In this document: positions 36,446 to 45,109 of the stretch, piece by piece | Layout of the letters: each line of letters starts with the position of its first letter | Numbering within the stretch: position 1 is the first letter of the stretch | NCBI RefSeq assembly: GCF_042646165.1 | Contig: NZ_JBHRTC010000028.1 | DNA length: 64,000 bases | DNA from: Microbaculum marinum | Lineage (GTDB): Bacteria > Pseudomonadota > Alphaproteobacteria > Rhizobiales > Tepidamorphaceae | Direction: 5' to 3' (one strand) | Notes under the pieces: model-generated | The model's input: only the letters and a program-made list of their open reading frames with translations | What the model was told of the DNA's origin: nothing | Database searches by the model: none | Made by a program: the position numbers and the translations under genes

Positions 36446-38179
36446 TTGGCCGGATCCGTTCGCGCAGGCGAACCAAGCGAGCCGTGGCGACCTGACGTCA
36501 CGCGAGTGGCGAGGGTGCTGGACGTACTCGCGGCGGCCGGTGTCGTCGTCTACGACTGGAATATCCTGTCCGACGAATTGAGCTGGGGCGGGGCCGCGGA
36601 AGAGATCCTGAAGGTTCCCGCTGAGACCCTTTCGACAGGCGGCGGGTTTGCAGCACAGGTGGACGGGAACGGTCCACCTGGCCGCAGCGAGGTGATCCTG
36701 AAGGACGGCTCCTCCGATGACGGGAAAGGGGTCGGGTATCACCTTGAATACCGTCTCGTCGCAGGATCGCCGGACAAGCCCGCGCTCTGGGTCGAAGACT
36801 GCGGACGCTGGTACGCGGGACCCGAAGGCCGCCCTGCACGGGCGCACGGGCTGATGCGCGCGATCACGGAGCGCCGGGCCCGCGACGAGCGCCTGATACA
36901 GCAAAGCGAGTCCGATGACCTGACCGGCGGTCTGAACCGTGTCCGGCTTATCGAGGAACTCGGAACGGCGATAAAGTCGTCGATCAGATATCGGACCAGC
37001 ATGGCCTTCGCGGTCGTCGCGGTCGACGAACTCGCCGTGCTCAACAATGCGTACGGATTCGATATCGCCGACGACGTCATCGCCGAAGTTTCGGCGCGTA
37101 TCGGTGCGGAAATGCGCGCGGGCGATTCGATTGGCCGGCTTGCGGGCAACAGGGTCGGTATCGTCCTGGGCCGTTGCACGGAAGGGGATCTGAGAACCGC
37201 TTCGCGCCGCTTCGTACGTACCGTTTCGGCGACCCCGATCGTTACCCGGTCTGGACCGGTCGCGGTCACGATATCGGTGGGTGGCGTCGTCCTGCCACGG
37301 CACGGCCGCAACAAGGATGAAGCGCTGACGAACGCCCAGGAGGCTCTCCACATGGCACGCGGGCGCGGCATCGCCGGGATTGCCGTGTATGGACCATCCA
37401 CGGCGGGCGCGGCCGCGCGGACGGGCAAGGCGGCAAGCACCTCCCGGGTCGTGGCGGCACTCAGGAACGGTCGCACTTCGCTGGCGTTTCAGCCGGTCGT
37501 ATCGTCCCGCGACAGCGGTATCTGCTTCCACGAGGCGCTGAGCAGGCTCACTCTCGACGACGGCACGCAGCTCACGGCATCGGACTTCATCGGTACGGCG
37601 GAGCGGCTGGGCATTGTCCGCCTGGTCGACTTCAGCTCGCTCGATCTCGCAGTCACCGAACTGATCGCCAATCCCGACCTGTCGCTGTCGGTCAACGTTT
37701 CGGCCTCCAGCGTCCTGGCAGGCTCGTGGCTGACACGGATCACCAAGCTCCTTCGCGACCGCTCGAGCGTGTGCCGCCGGCTGATCGTCGAGATCACCGA
37801 GACAGTGGCGATCCACGACCTCGACAGGGCCATCGCATTCGTGCAGGCGGTGCGCGGGCTCGGCTGCCGCGTCGCCATCGACGACTTCGGCACCGGCCAT
37901 ACCTCCTTCCGGAATCTGCGCGGTCTTGGCGTGGATATCGTCAAGATCGACGGTACCTTCGTCGAGCGCATTTCCGAAAACGAAGACGACCGCTACTTCG
38001 TTACGACGCTGGTGTCGCTGGCCCGACGGATCGGTCTGGTGACCGTGGCGGAGCGCGTCGCCAACGAGCAGCAAGCGCAGATCCTCAGGGATCTCGGCGT
38101 CGACTACCTTCAGGGGAACCTGTTCGGCGCGCCCATTGCCTCGCCGCGAGGAAGTGCACGCCAGTCGAAGAAGCGGTGA
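36446..38179 (+). CDS. PAS - degenerate GGDEF - EAL protein (probable c-di-GMP phosphodiesterase)
   Basis: 577 residues from a TTG at 36446, with GGAAGGG 8 bases upstream. Residues about 25-145 form a PAS_3-like sensor. The GGDEF domain (about 150-315) keeps DDLTGGLNR but its active site is AGNRV at 233-237 instead of GGDEF, so cyclase activity is not expected; it may bind GTP as a regulatory domain. The EAL domain (about 335-570) keeps its catalytic set: Glu363 (FHEAL), Asn417, Glu449 (EITE), Asp479-Asp480 (IDDFG), Lys500, Glu536 and Gln556. It should therefore hydrolyse c-di-GMP, controlled by the PAS input. No transmembrane segment is seen. It converges with phaR, 3 bases apart. Confidence 0.88.
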   Translation: MAGSVRAGEPSEPWRPDVTRVARVLDVLAAAGVVVYDWNILSDELSWGGAAEEILKVPAETLSTGGGFAAQVDGNGPPGRSEVILKDGSSDDGKGVGYHLEYRLVAGSPDKPALWVEDCGRWYAGPEGRPARAHGLMRAITERRARDERLIQQSESDDLTGGLNRVRLIEELGTAIKSSIRYRTSMAFAVVAVDELAVLNNAYGFDIADDVIAEVSARIGAEMRAGDSIGRLAGNRVGIVLGRCTEGDLRTASRRFVRTVSATPIVTRSGPVAVTISVGGVVLPRHGRNKDEALTNAQEALHMARGRGIAGIAVYGPSTAGAAARTGKAASTSRVVAALRNGRTSLAFQPVVSSRDSGICFHEALSRLTLDDGTQLTASDFIGTAERLGIVRLVDFSSLDLAVTELIANPDLSLSVNVSASSVLAGSWLTRITKLLRDRSSVCRRLIVEITETVAIHDLDRAIAFVQAVRGLGCRVAIDDFGTGHTSFRNLRGLGVDIVKIDGTFVERISENEDDRYFVTTLVSLARRIGLVTVAERVANEQQAQILRDLGVDYLQGNLFGAPIASPRGSARQSKKR

Positions 38180-38182
38180 CGC

Positions 38183-38767
38183 TCAGCGCTTGCGCGAGAT
38201 CCTGTCGAGACGCTCCTGCACGTCGGTAAGTTGCTTCTTGAGCGATTCGAGCTCCGGATCGGCGTCGGCCTGTTTCTGCTCTGGCGCGGCACGGCCGGAC
38301 GTCTGCTCTCCGGTATCGCCGGCAAACGGCGAGAACATGCGGAAGGCTTTCTCGAACATCTGCATGTTGCGGCGAACCTGGTCCTCCATCGCGCCGATAG
38401 CGGTCGCACCGATGGTCTTCGCCATCTGCTCGCGGAACTTCTCCTGGTCGCGGGTCAGGGAACTCATCGAGAAGTCGAGGTAGCTCGGCACCAGGTTCTG
38501 CATGCTGTCGCCGTAGAAGCGGATGAGCTGACGCAGGAAGTTGATCGGCAGCAAGTTCGGGCCCCGGTTCTCCTGGTCGAAGATGATCTGGGTCAGGACC
38601 GAGCGCGTTATGTCGTCTCCGCTCTTGGCATCGATGACGACGAAATCGTCTTCGGCCTTCACCATCTCCGCGAGATCGTCGAGCGTCACATACGTGCTGG
38701 TGCCCGTATTGTAGAGACGCCGGTTCGCATATTTCTTGATTACGGTGGGCTTCTTGTCGCTCGTCAT
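38183..38767 (-). CDS. phaR: Polyhydroxyalkanoate synthesis repressor PhaR
   Basis: 194 residues from ATG 38767; a TTG three codons earlier is also in frame. PhaR binds DNA and PHB granules and represses phasin and pha genes when no PHB is present. The N-terminal DNA-binding domain reads IKKYANRRLYNTGTSTYVTL, with AKSGDDITRSVLTQII following. The middle has the PHB-binding segment LIRFYGDSMQNLVPSYL, and the C-terminus is a charged coiled-coil tail (LESLKKQLTDVQERLDRI). Its own start overlaps a TTGTGCAATGC sequence, consistent with autoregulation. Confidence 0.95.
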   Translation of the reverse strand: MTSDKKPTVIKKYANRRLYNTGTSTYVTLDDLAEMVKAEDDFVVIDAKSGDDITRSVLTQIIFDQENRGPNLLPINFLRQLIRFYGDSMQNLVPSYLDFSMSSLTRDQEKFREQMAKTIGATAIGAMEDQVRRNMQMFEKAFRMFSPFAGDTGEQTSGRAAPEQKQADADPELESLKKQLTDVQERLDRISRKR

Positions 38768-38768
38768 A

Positions 38769-38916
38769 TTGTGCAATGCCGAATGTAACGGCTCCCCCCA
38801 GTATCAGCCCTCAGGGACCTGACCTCTTCAACGATAGGGAGTTTTGATCCCTACGGCCACCGTTTTTCGGCGTTGCGGCGGGAGCTGAATTGACTCGCCG
38901 CAATGCAATGCAGCAA
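38769..38916. promoter_or_regulatory. TGCA-rich candidate PhaR sites between phaR and phaA
   Basis: TTGTGCAATGC (38769-38779) lies at the start of phaR, and GCAATGCAATGCAGCAA (38900-38916) lies in the 311-base gap before phaA. PhaR proteins are known to bind TGCA/GCAA-type repeats, so these are candidate operators for phaR autoregulation and phaAB control. No other gene is seen in the gap. Confidence 0.45.
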
Positions 38917-39078
38917 ACAAGGTGCGATGCGGCACTCGGATCGTCGCCAACTCGCCATATATGGCATACAACCGGGTGCACCCGACTCGGGGCCGACAGG
39001 GTCGCGTGCCCGCCAGGGGGCCGCGAACGCCCGGAAAATCAACACCGGCGGCTTGCCGGAACAGGAGGTTTTGAACCC

Positions 39079-40254
39079 ATGAGCTCCGAAATCGTCATCG
39101 CCAGTGCCGCCCGCACGCCGGTCGGTTCGTTCAACGGCTCGCTGTCCAGCGTGCCGGCTTCCTATCTCGGCACCGTGGCCATCCAGGCGGCGCTGGAGCG
39201 CGCCGGCGTGGCGCCCGAGGATGTCGGCGAAGTCATCATGGGCCAGATCCTGACGGCCGCTGCCGGACAGAATCCGGCCCGCCAGGCCTCGATCGGCGCC
39301 GGCATTCCCGTCGAGACGCCGGCCTGGGGCATGAACCAGCTGTGCGGCTCCGGCCTGCGGGCGGTCGCGCTGGGCATGCAGCAGATCGCAGACGGCTCGG
39401 CCGCCATCGTCGTCGCGGGCGGACAGGAGTCGATGAGCCAGGCGCCGCACGCCGGCCACCTGCGCAACGGCGTTAAGATGGGCGACTACAAGATGATCGA
39501 CACGATGATCAAGGACGGCCTGTGGGACGCCTTCAACGGCTACCACATGGGCAACACCGCCGAGAACGTCGCCAAGCAGTGGCAGATCACCCGCGACCAG
39601 CAGGACAGCTTCGCGGTCGCCTCGCAGAACAAGGCCGAGGCCGCCAGGAAGGCCGGCAGGTTCCAGGACGAGATCGTTCCCGTCACCATCAAGGGCCGCA
39701 AGGGCGACACGGTCGTCGACCAGGACGAATACATCCGCGAGGGCGTGACGCTCGACTCGATCTCCGGTCTGCGCCCCGCCTTCGACAAGGAGGGCACTGT
39801 CACGGCGGGCAACGCCAGCGGCATAAACGACGGCGCCGCCGCGGTGGTGCTGATGACCGCCGAAGAGGCGAAGAAGCGCGGCATCACGCCGATGGCGCGG
39901 ATGGTCTCGTGGGCGAGCGTCGGCGTCGATCCGGCTATCATGGGCTCCGGCCCGATCCCGGCCAGCCGCAAGGCGCTCGAGAAAGCCGGCTGGAAGGTCG
40001 ACGAACTCGATCTCGTCGAGGCCAACGAGGCATTCGCCGCGCAGGCCTGCGCCGTCAACAAGGACCTCGGCTGGAACCCGGAGATCGTCAACGTCAACGG
40101 CGGCGCCATCGCCATCGGCCATCCGATCGGCGCCTCCGGCGCCCGCGTCCTCAACACGCTGCTGTTCGAGATGCAGAAGCGCGACGCCAAGAAGGGCCTC
40201 GCCACCCTGTGCATCGGCGGCGGCATGGGCATCGCCATGTGCGTCGAGCGGTGA
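39079..40254 (+). CDS. phaA: Acetyl-CoA C-acetyltransferase (beta-ketothiolase)
   Basis: 391 residues from ATG 39079, set by AGGAGG 9 bases upstream; the open frame starts earlier. It condenses two acetyl-CoA to acetoacetyl-CoA, the first step of PHB synthesis. Cys89 in GMNQLCGSGLRAV is the acyl-carrying nucleophile; IAIGHPIGASGAR supplies the catalytic His, and LATLCIGGGMG the second Cys. The full triad is intact. phaB follows after 91 bases. Confidence 0.97.
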   Translation: MSSEIVIASAARTPVGSFNGSLSSVPASYLGTVAIQAALERAGVAPEDVGEVIMGQILTAAAGQNPARQASIGAGIPVETPAWGMNQLCGSGLRAVALGMQQIADGSAAIVVAGGQESMSQAPHAGHLRNGVKMGDYKMIDTMIKDGLWDAFNGYHMGNTAENVAKQWQITRDQQDSFAVASQNKAEAARKAGRFQDEIVPVTIKGRKGDTVVDQDEYIREGVTLDSISGLRPAFDKEGTVTAGNASGINDGAAAVVLMTAEEAKKRGITPMARMVSWASVGVDPAIMGSGPIPASRKALEKAGWKVDELDLVEANEAFAAQACAVNKDLGWNPEIVNVNGGAIAIGHPIGASGARVLNTLLFEMQKRDAKKGLATLCIGGGMGIAMCVER

Positions 40255-40345
40255 TTGGCGGAACCGCAGGCAAGACGGACTTGAACGACAGCGCGCGGGG
40301 TTTGGCAGGTCCCGCGCAACGCACTGCACCAGGGAGGGAATCGAC

Positions 40346-41068
40346 GTGGCTCGAGTTGCACTGGTTACCGGGGGAACGCGCGGCATCGGCGCATCGATCA
40401 GCAAGTGCCTGAAGGACGCCGGCTACAGCGTCGCGGCGAACTACGCCGGCAACGACGAGGTGGCGGCCAAGTTCAGCGAGGAGACCGGCATCCCGGTCTA
40501 CAAGTGGGACGTGTCCGACTATGACGCGTGCGCGGAGGGGATCGCCAAAGTCGAGGCCGATCTCGGCCCGGTCGAGGTGCTCGTCAACAACGCCGGCATC
40601 ACCCGCGACACAATGTTCCACAAGATGACCGTCGAGCAGTGGAAGGCGGTGATCGACACCAATCTCGGGTCGTTGTTCAACATGTGCCGCCCGGTCATCG
40701 AAGGCATGCGCGAGCGCGGCTTCGGGCGCATCATCAACATCTCGTCCATCAATGGCCAGAAGGGTCAGAAGGGGCAGACCAACTATTCCGCCGCGAAGGC
40801 CGGCGACATCGGCTTCACCAAGGCGCTGGCGCAGGAGAACGCTCGCAAGGGCATCACGGTGAACGCGATATGCCCCGGCTACATCGGGACCGACATGGTG
40901 CGCGCGGTGCCGGAGAAGGTGCTGGACAGCATCGTCGCCGGGATTCCCGTCGCCCGACTCGGCGAGCCGGAGGAGATCGGCCGCTGCGTCGTCTTCCTGG
41001 CAGCCGACGAGTCCGGCTACATCACCGGCTCGACGCTGACGGCGAACGGCGGCCAGTACATGTGCTGA
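40346..41068 (+). CDS. phaB: Acetoacetyl-CoA reductase
   Basis: 240 residues from a GTG at 40346, with GGAGGGAA 7 bases upstream. It reduces acetoacetyl-CoA to (R)-3-hydroxybutyryl-CoA with NADPH. The SDR loop TGGTRGIG, the NNAGITRDTMFHKM segment, the catalytic Ser in INISSINGQ, and Tyr-x-x-x-Lys in NYSAAKAG are all present, with the QKGQKGQTNYS insertion characteristic of PhaB. The PHA synthase phaC is not in the window. Confidence 0.96.
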   Translation: MARVALVTGGTRGIGASISKCLKDAGYSVAANYAGNDEVAAKFSEETGIPVYKWDVSDYDACAEGIAKVEADLGPVEVLVNNAGITRDTMFHKMTVEQWKAVIDTNLGSLFNMCRPVIEGMRERGFGRIINISSINGQKGQKGQTNYSAAKAGDIGFTKALAQENARKGITVNAICPGYIGTDMVRAVPEKVLDSIVAGIPVARLGEPEEIGRCVVFLAADESGYITGSTLTANGGQYMC

Positions 41069-41150
41069 CAGCCCGCGCACCGGACTGCGGTCCGGGCACG
41101 GCCAAACAATCCGTTGCGCCGGCGGCGCCGCTGTGGCAAGCGGCGCGGCC

Positions 41151-42074
41151 ATGACCCCACCCCTCCTCACGCCAGCCGGCCGCAGGACGCGGTTGCGCGC
41201 CACGCTGATCGGCTTCACGGCCGTCCTGATGTGGGCGCTACTGGCGCTGTTCACAGCCGCCAGCGGCGAGGTGCCACCGTTCCAGCTGGCGGCCATGTGC
41301 TTCCTGGTCGGCGGCCTGATCGGGGCGACGCGCTGGGCGGTCGTTCCCACCGCGCGTGCGAGCCTGCGTCAGCCGGCGTCGGTGTGGGCGCTGGGCGTCG
41401 GCGGCCTGTTCGGCTACCACTTCTTCTATTTCACGGCGCTCCGGAACGCGCCGGCGGTCGAAGCGGGGCTGATCGCCTACCTGTGGCCGCTGCTGATCGT
41501 GCTCTTCTCGGCCCTGCTGCCCGGCGAAAAGCTGAAGCCCCACCACGTCATCGGCGGCCTGCTCGGGCTCGCCGGCGCGGCGCTGATCGTCACCGGCGGC
41601 CGCGGCTTCGTGTTCCGGGACGCATACGCGCTCGGTTATGCCGCGGCGTTCGCCTGCGCCGTCATCTGGTCGAGCTACTCGGTGCTGTCGAGGCGGTTCA
41701 GCGCCGTGCCGACCGACGTCGTCACCGGGTTCTGCCTGATTACCGCGCTGCTGTCGGCCGTGGCGCACGTGGCGCTGGAGACGACCGTTTGGCCGCAGAC
41801 CACGACCGAATGGCTGGCGGTTCTGGCGCTCGGCCTGATGCCGGTCGGGGCGGCATTCTACGTCTGGGACTACGGCGTCAAGCACGGCGACATCCAGGTG
41901 CTCGGCGCCACCTCCTACGCGGCGCCGCTGCTGTCGACCATCGTGCTGATCCTTGCCGGCTATGCCGAGGCGACCTGGGTGGTCGCCGCCGCCTGCGTGC
42001 TGATCACCGGAGGCGCCGCGTTCGCCGCCAGGGACATGCTGAGCCCGCAAAAAAGGATTGACGCGGCTCAGTAA
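41151..42074 (+). CDS. DMT superfamily (EamA) transporter, YddG-like
   Basis: 307 residues from ATG 41151 (a GTG at 41133 is an alternative). About ten transmembrane helices in two EamA repeats; the first begins ATLIGFTAVLMWALLALFTAAS and the second ALGYAAAFACAVIWSSYSVLSRRF. The QLAAMCFLVGG and LWPLLIVLFSALL segments match exporters of aromatic amino acids and metabolites such as YddG. The substrate is unproven. It follows phaB by 82 bases. Confidence 0.88.
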   Translation: MTPPLLTPAGRRTRLRATLIGFTAVLMWALLALFTAASGEVPPFQLAAMCFLVGGLIGATRWAVVPTARASLRQPASVWALGVGGLFGYHFFYFTALRNAPAVEAGLIAYLWPLLIVLFSALLPGEKLKPHHVIGGLLGLAGAALIVTGGRGFVFRDAYALGYAAAFACAVIWSSYSVLSRRFSAVPTDVVTGFCLITALLSAVAHVALETTVWPQTTTEWLAVLALGLMPVGAAFYVWDYGVKHGDIQVLGATSYAAPLLSTIVLILAGYAEATWVVAAACVLITGGAAFAARDMLSPQKRIDAAQ

Positions 42075-42163
42075 CCAAGCGGGAATAAAAAGGGGTCGCG
42101 ACGGCAGACTTCAAGTAGAGTGATCCCGCAAAGAATAAACCCGAGATCATGAGGCAACAGAAC

Positions 42164-42883
42164 ATGTGCGACACTTGCAGCGATCCCTCACACACGGGCT
42201 TTTCACGGCGAGGATTCGTGTTTGGGGCTGCAGCGCTCGGCGCCGCGGCGGGACTGGCGTCGATGGGCATGCGACCCGCCTTCGCCCAGCAGAACGCGAT
42301 CTCGCCTGACGACGCGCTCAAACGGATCATGGACGGGAATGCGCGCTACGTCGCCAACACGCCGAACGCGCAGGACTTCGCCGCCGGCCGGGCCGCACGC
42401 GCCCAGGGCCAGCACCCGGTCGCGGGCATCCTGAGCTGCGCGGATTCGCGCGTGGCACCGGAGATCGTGTTCGACGAGGGTCTGGGGGACCTGTTCGTCG
42501 TGCGCGTCGCCGGCAACACGGTGAACACCGACGGGCTCGCCAGCATGGAGTTCGGGCACGCCGTCCTCGGCATGCCGCTGATCATGGTGCTCGGCCACAC
42601 CAGCTGCGGCGCCATCGACGGAGCGATCGGCGTGGTCAGGGACGGCACCGTCCTGCCCGGTCACCTGCCGCAGCTCGTCGAGTCGATCAAGCCGGCCGTG
42701 GTCACCGCCAAGGAGAAGAGCCCCGACGACCTGCTGCTCGAAGCCACCAAGCAGAACGTCCTGAACTCGGTGGAGTCGCTGTCGACCGGCAGCCAGATCC
42801 TCTCGGACGCCATTGCCGGGGGCAAGCTGAAGATCGTCGGCGCGATGTACGAGCTGTCCTCCGGCAAGGTGACGATGCTCTAG
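42164..42883 (+). CDS. Tat-exported beta-carbonic anhydrase
   Basis: 239 residues from ATG 42164, the preferred start because GAGG lies 9 bases upstream and related proteins begin MC; ATG 42149 is possible. The N-terminus has a twin-arginine signal, FSRRGFVFGAAALGAAAGLAS, with cleavage after RPAFA, so the enzyme acts in the periplasm. Zinc ligands and catalytic residues are present: Cys, Asp and Arg in LSCADSRVAPE, and His and Cys in GHTSCGAIDG. It hydrates CO2, probably trapping it outside the cytoplasm. Its stop shares CTAG with the convergent cupin gene. Confidence 0.92.
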   Translation: MCDTCSDPSHTGFSRRGFVFGAAALGAAAGLASMGMRPAFAQQNAISPDDALKRIMDGNARYVANTPNAQDFAAGRAARAQGQHPVAGILSCADSRVAPEIVFDEGLGDLFVVRVAGNTVNTDGLASMEFGHAVLGMPLIMVLGHTSCGAIDGAIGVVRDGTVLPGHLPQLVESIKPAVVTAKEKSPDDLLLEATKQNVLNSVESLSTGSQILSDAIAGGKLKIVGAMYELSSGKVTML

Positions 42884-43332
42884 CCGGCCCCCGGCTTCCA
42901 GTCCTCCGGCTTCCAGTCCTCCGGGGCGAGTTCGAAACCCTCGAACTCGAACCCCGGGGCGACGGTGCACCCGATCAGCGTCCAGTCGCCGAGGCTTTCG
43001 GCCGCCTGCCAGGCGTGCCGCGGCACCACCGCCTGCGGGCAGTCTCCGGCCAGGAGATCATTGCCCAGGCGGCGGGTGGTGGTGCTGCTCGCGTCTTCGC
43101 TGATGTACAGCGCCAGAGGGGCGCCGGCGTACCAGTGCCACATCTCGCTGGCGTCGACGCGGTGCCAGTGGCTGAAGTCGCCCCTGCGCAGCAGAAAGTA
43201 GATGCCGGTCGAATGGGCCCGGCCGCCGTCCTGCGGCGTGTCACGGTACGTTTCGACGAAGAAGCCGCCCTCCGGGTGAGGCTTCATGCCCAGGATCTCG
43301 ATGATCCTCTCGGGCGTCAGCGGTGCCGTCAT
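42880..43332 (-). CDS. Cupin domain protein (DUF985 family)
   Basis: 150 residues, a single cupin of the DUF985 type: PHPEGGFFVETYRD, SHWHRVDASEMWHWYAGAPL (metal His residues), LLAGDCPQAVVPRHAWQAA, and GCTVAPGFEFEGFELA. The C-terminus ends with a 15-base tandem duplication encoding EDWKP twice (42893-42922), a small lineage-specific variation. Function within the family is unclear. It lies 11 bases after the gloB stop... reading with gloB on the same strand, so the two may be cotranscribed. Confidence 0.9.
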   Translation of the reverse strand: MTAPLTPERIIEILGMKPHPEGGFFVETYRDTPQDGGRAHSTGIYFLLRRGDFSHWHRVDASEMWHWYAGAPLALYISEDASSTTTRRLGNDLLAGDCPQAVVPRHAWQAAESLGDWTLIGCTVAPGFEFEGFELAPEDWKPEDWKPGAG

Positions 43333-43343
43333 CGCGCGATCCC

Positions 43344-44114
43344 TCAGAACCGGTCCTTGCGGCCGCGGATCTCCGCGAAGACGTCGGCGGCGGAAGCGTT
43401 GGGCATGCCGACTGCCATCTTCACCTCGTCGCGGTCGGCCCGCAGGAAGGGGTTGGACTGGAGTTCCGCGCCGATCGACGAGGGGATCGTCGGCTCGCCG
43501 TTCGCCCGCTTGCGGTCGATCTCGCCGGCCCTGGCCTGCAGGTGGATGTTGTCGGGCTCGATCGTCAACGCAAACTTCGCGTTCGCCTGGGTGTATTCAT
43601 GGCCGCAGTAGAGAAGCGTCTCGCGCGGCAGGCGGCCGAGCTTTTCCAGCGAAGTCCACATCTCCTCCATGGAGCCCTCGAACACCCGCCCGCAGCCGAG
43701 CGCGAACAGGGTGTCGCCGGCGAACACGACGCTAGGCTCCGGAAACCACCACGAAATGTGGCCACTGGTGTGGCCGGGCGTGTCGAAGATCTTCGCCTCG
43801 AAACGGCCGAACGCGTAGGTGTCGCCTTCTCCCAGCGATTCGTCGATGCCGGGTATCTTGTCGGCCTCGGCGCGCGGGCCGACGACGGTGCAGCCGTATT
43901 TGGCCTTCAGCCCGGCAATGCCCTGCGTATGGTCTGCGTGGTGATGGGTGACGAGAATATGGGTCAGCGTCCAGCCGTTCTCCTGGAGCGCCGTCTCGAC
44001 CGCCTCCTCCTCCGGCGCATCGATCGAGGCGGTCAGGTTCGACTGCGAGTCGTGGATCAGGACGCCGTAATTGTCACTGAGGCAGGGAAACAACCGGATC
44101 TCGAGGCCTTGCAT
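43344..44114 (-). CDS. gloB: Hydroxyacylglutathione hydrolase (glyoxalase II)
   Basis: 256 residues from ATG 44114, where conserved sequence begins (LEIRLFPCLSDNYGVLIHD). It hydrolyses S-D-lactoylglutathione to lactate and glutathione. The binuclear metal site is THHHADHTQG at residues 56-65, with further ligands in DTPGHTSGHISWWF and VFAGDTLFALGCGR, and GHEYTQANAKF for glutathione. All are intact. The cupin gene follows on the same strand; the methyltransferase gene diverges 156 bases away. Confidence 0.96.
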   Translation of the reverse strand: MQGLEIRLFPCLSDNYGVLIHDSQSNLTASIDAPEEEAVETALQENGWTLTHILVTHHHADHTQGIAGLKAKYGCTVVGPRAEADKIPGIDESLGEGDTYAFGRFEAKIFDTPGHTSGHISWWFPEPSVVFAGDTLFALGCGRVFEGSMEEMWTSLEKLGRLPRETLLYCGHEYTQANAKFALTIEPDNIHLQARAGEIDRKRANGEPTIPSSIGAELQSNPFLRADRDEVKMAVGMPNASAADVFAEIRGRKDRF

Positions 44115-44270
44115 GACGATCCTCCTGGCTTTGCGCCCGCGCCGCGACAGACAGAGGGCGAATGGGGGCTTATCGACTGGTTCCAGGTTACCTATCATTC
44201 CCGGGTGCCAGCGGCCACCTGCGATGTGGCGGCCGGGCCGTGAGCTGATCAAACCGGAACGGACCGGGCG

Positions 44271-45044
44271 ATGTTCGTCGATGTTGTCGATCTGAGGGGC
44301 TTTTACGGCTCAGGCCTCGGCCAGGTGGCCCGGCGTCTTCTGGTGCGCCGGCTGCGCGGCCTGTGGCCGGATCTCTCCGACATGTCGGTCGTCGGTCTGG
44401 GCTATGCCGGCCCCTATCTCGGGATATTCCGCGAAGAGGCCGAACGCACGCTCGCCTTCATGCCGGCCGCTCAGGGGGTCGTGAACTGGCCGAGCGATGG
44501 GCCATCGGCGGCGACGCTGGTGGGCGAAGCCAATCTGCCGCTCGGCGATGGCACGGTGGATCGCCTGCTTCTGGTGCATTGCCTGGAGATGTCCGAGCAG
44601 CCGCGCGAACTGCTGCGCGAGTGCTGGCGGGTACTGGCGCCCGGCGGCCGGCTGGCCGTCATCGTTCCGAACCGGCGCGGCCTGTGGGCACGCTTCGAGC
44701 ATACGCCGTTCGGCCACGGTCGGCCGTTCAGCCGCTCGCAGCTCGTGCGGCTGCTGCGCGACGCGCTGTTCACCCCGAACGCCTGGGGCGAGGCGCTGTG
44801 GGTTCCGCCGTTTCGCGGGCGATTCATGATCCGCTCGGCGGCCGCTTGGGAGCGCGTGGGCACGGTGATCAAGGCGATGCCGCCCGGCATGCTCTTCGTC
44901 GAAGCCACCAAGCAGCTCTATTCGGCAATCCCGGCGAAGGAAGCCAGGCGCTCGCGCGTGCTGGTGCCCTCGCTTGCCGGCGAGCCGGTGCCGAGCCGGC
45001 GCGTCCAGCGGATGTCGGTCCGCAACGACGCCCGTACCGGATAG
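44271..45044 (+). CDS. Class I SAM-dependent methyltransferase
   Basis: 257 residues. The Rossmann fold is of the Methyltransf_11 type, though the glycine loop is unusual (SVVGLGYAGPYLG). ANLPLGDGTVDRLLLVHCLEM corresponds to motifs II-III, and ECWRVLAPGGRLAVIVPNRRG to the post-motif strand. The C-terminal third (RGRFMIRSAAAWERVGTVIKAM and a basic tail) looks like a substrate or membrane-contact region. The family is a usual neighbour of gloB in Rhizobiales; its substrate is unknown. Confidence 0.85.
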   Translation: MFVDVVDLRGFYGSGLGQVARRLLVRRLRGLWPDLSDMSVVGLGYAGPYLGIFREEAERTLAFMPAAQGVVNWPSDGPSAATLVGEANLPLGDGTVDRLLLVHCLEMSEQPRELLRECWRVLAPGGRLAVIVPNRRGLWARFEHTPFGHGRPFSRSQLVRLLRDALFTPNAWGEALWVPPFRGRFMIRSAAAWERVGTVIKAMPPGMLFVEATKQLYSAIPAKEARRSRVLVPSLAGEPVPSRRVQRMSVRNDARTG

Positions 45045-45109
45045 GACGGTATGGGAGGTCTGCGTCGGTCGGGCTGGCTCGCTTGCCGGCGGCGTGCTAC
45101 CGCGCTTGC

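Noticed and set aside
41074..41097. Stem CCGGAC / GTCCGG after phaB as a terminator
   Set aside because: Only six pairs and no T-run after it.
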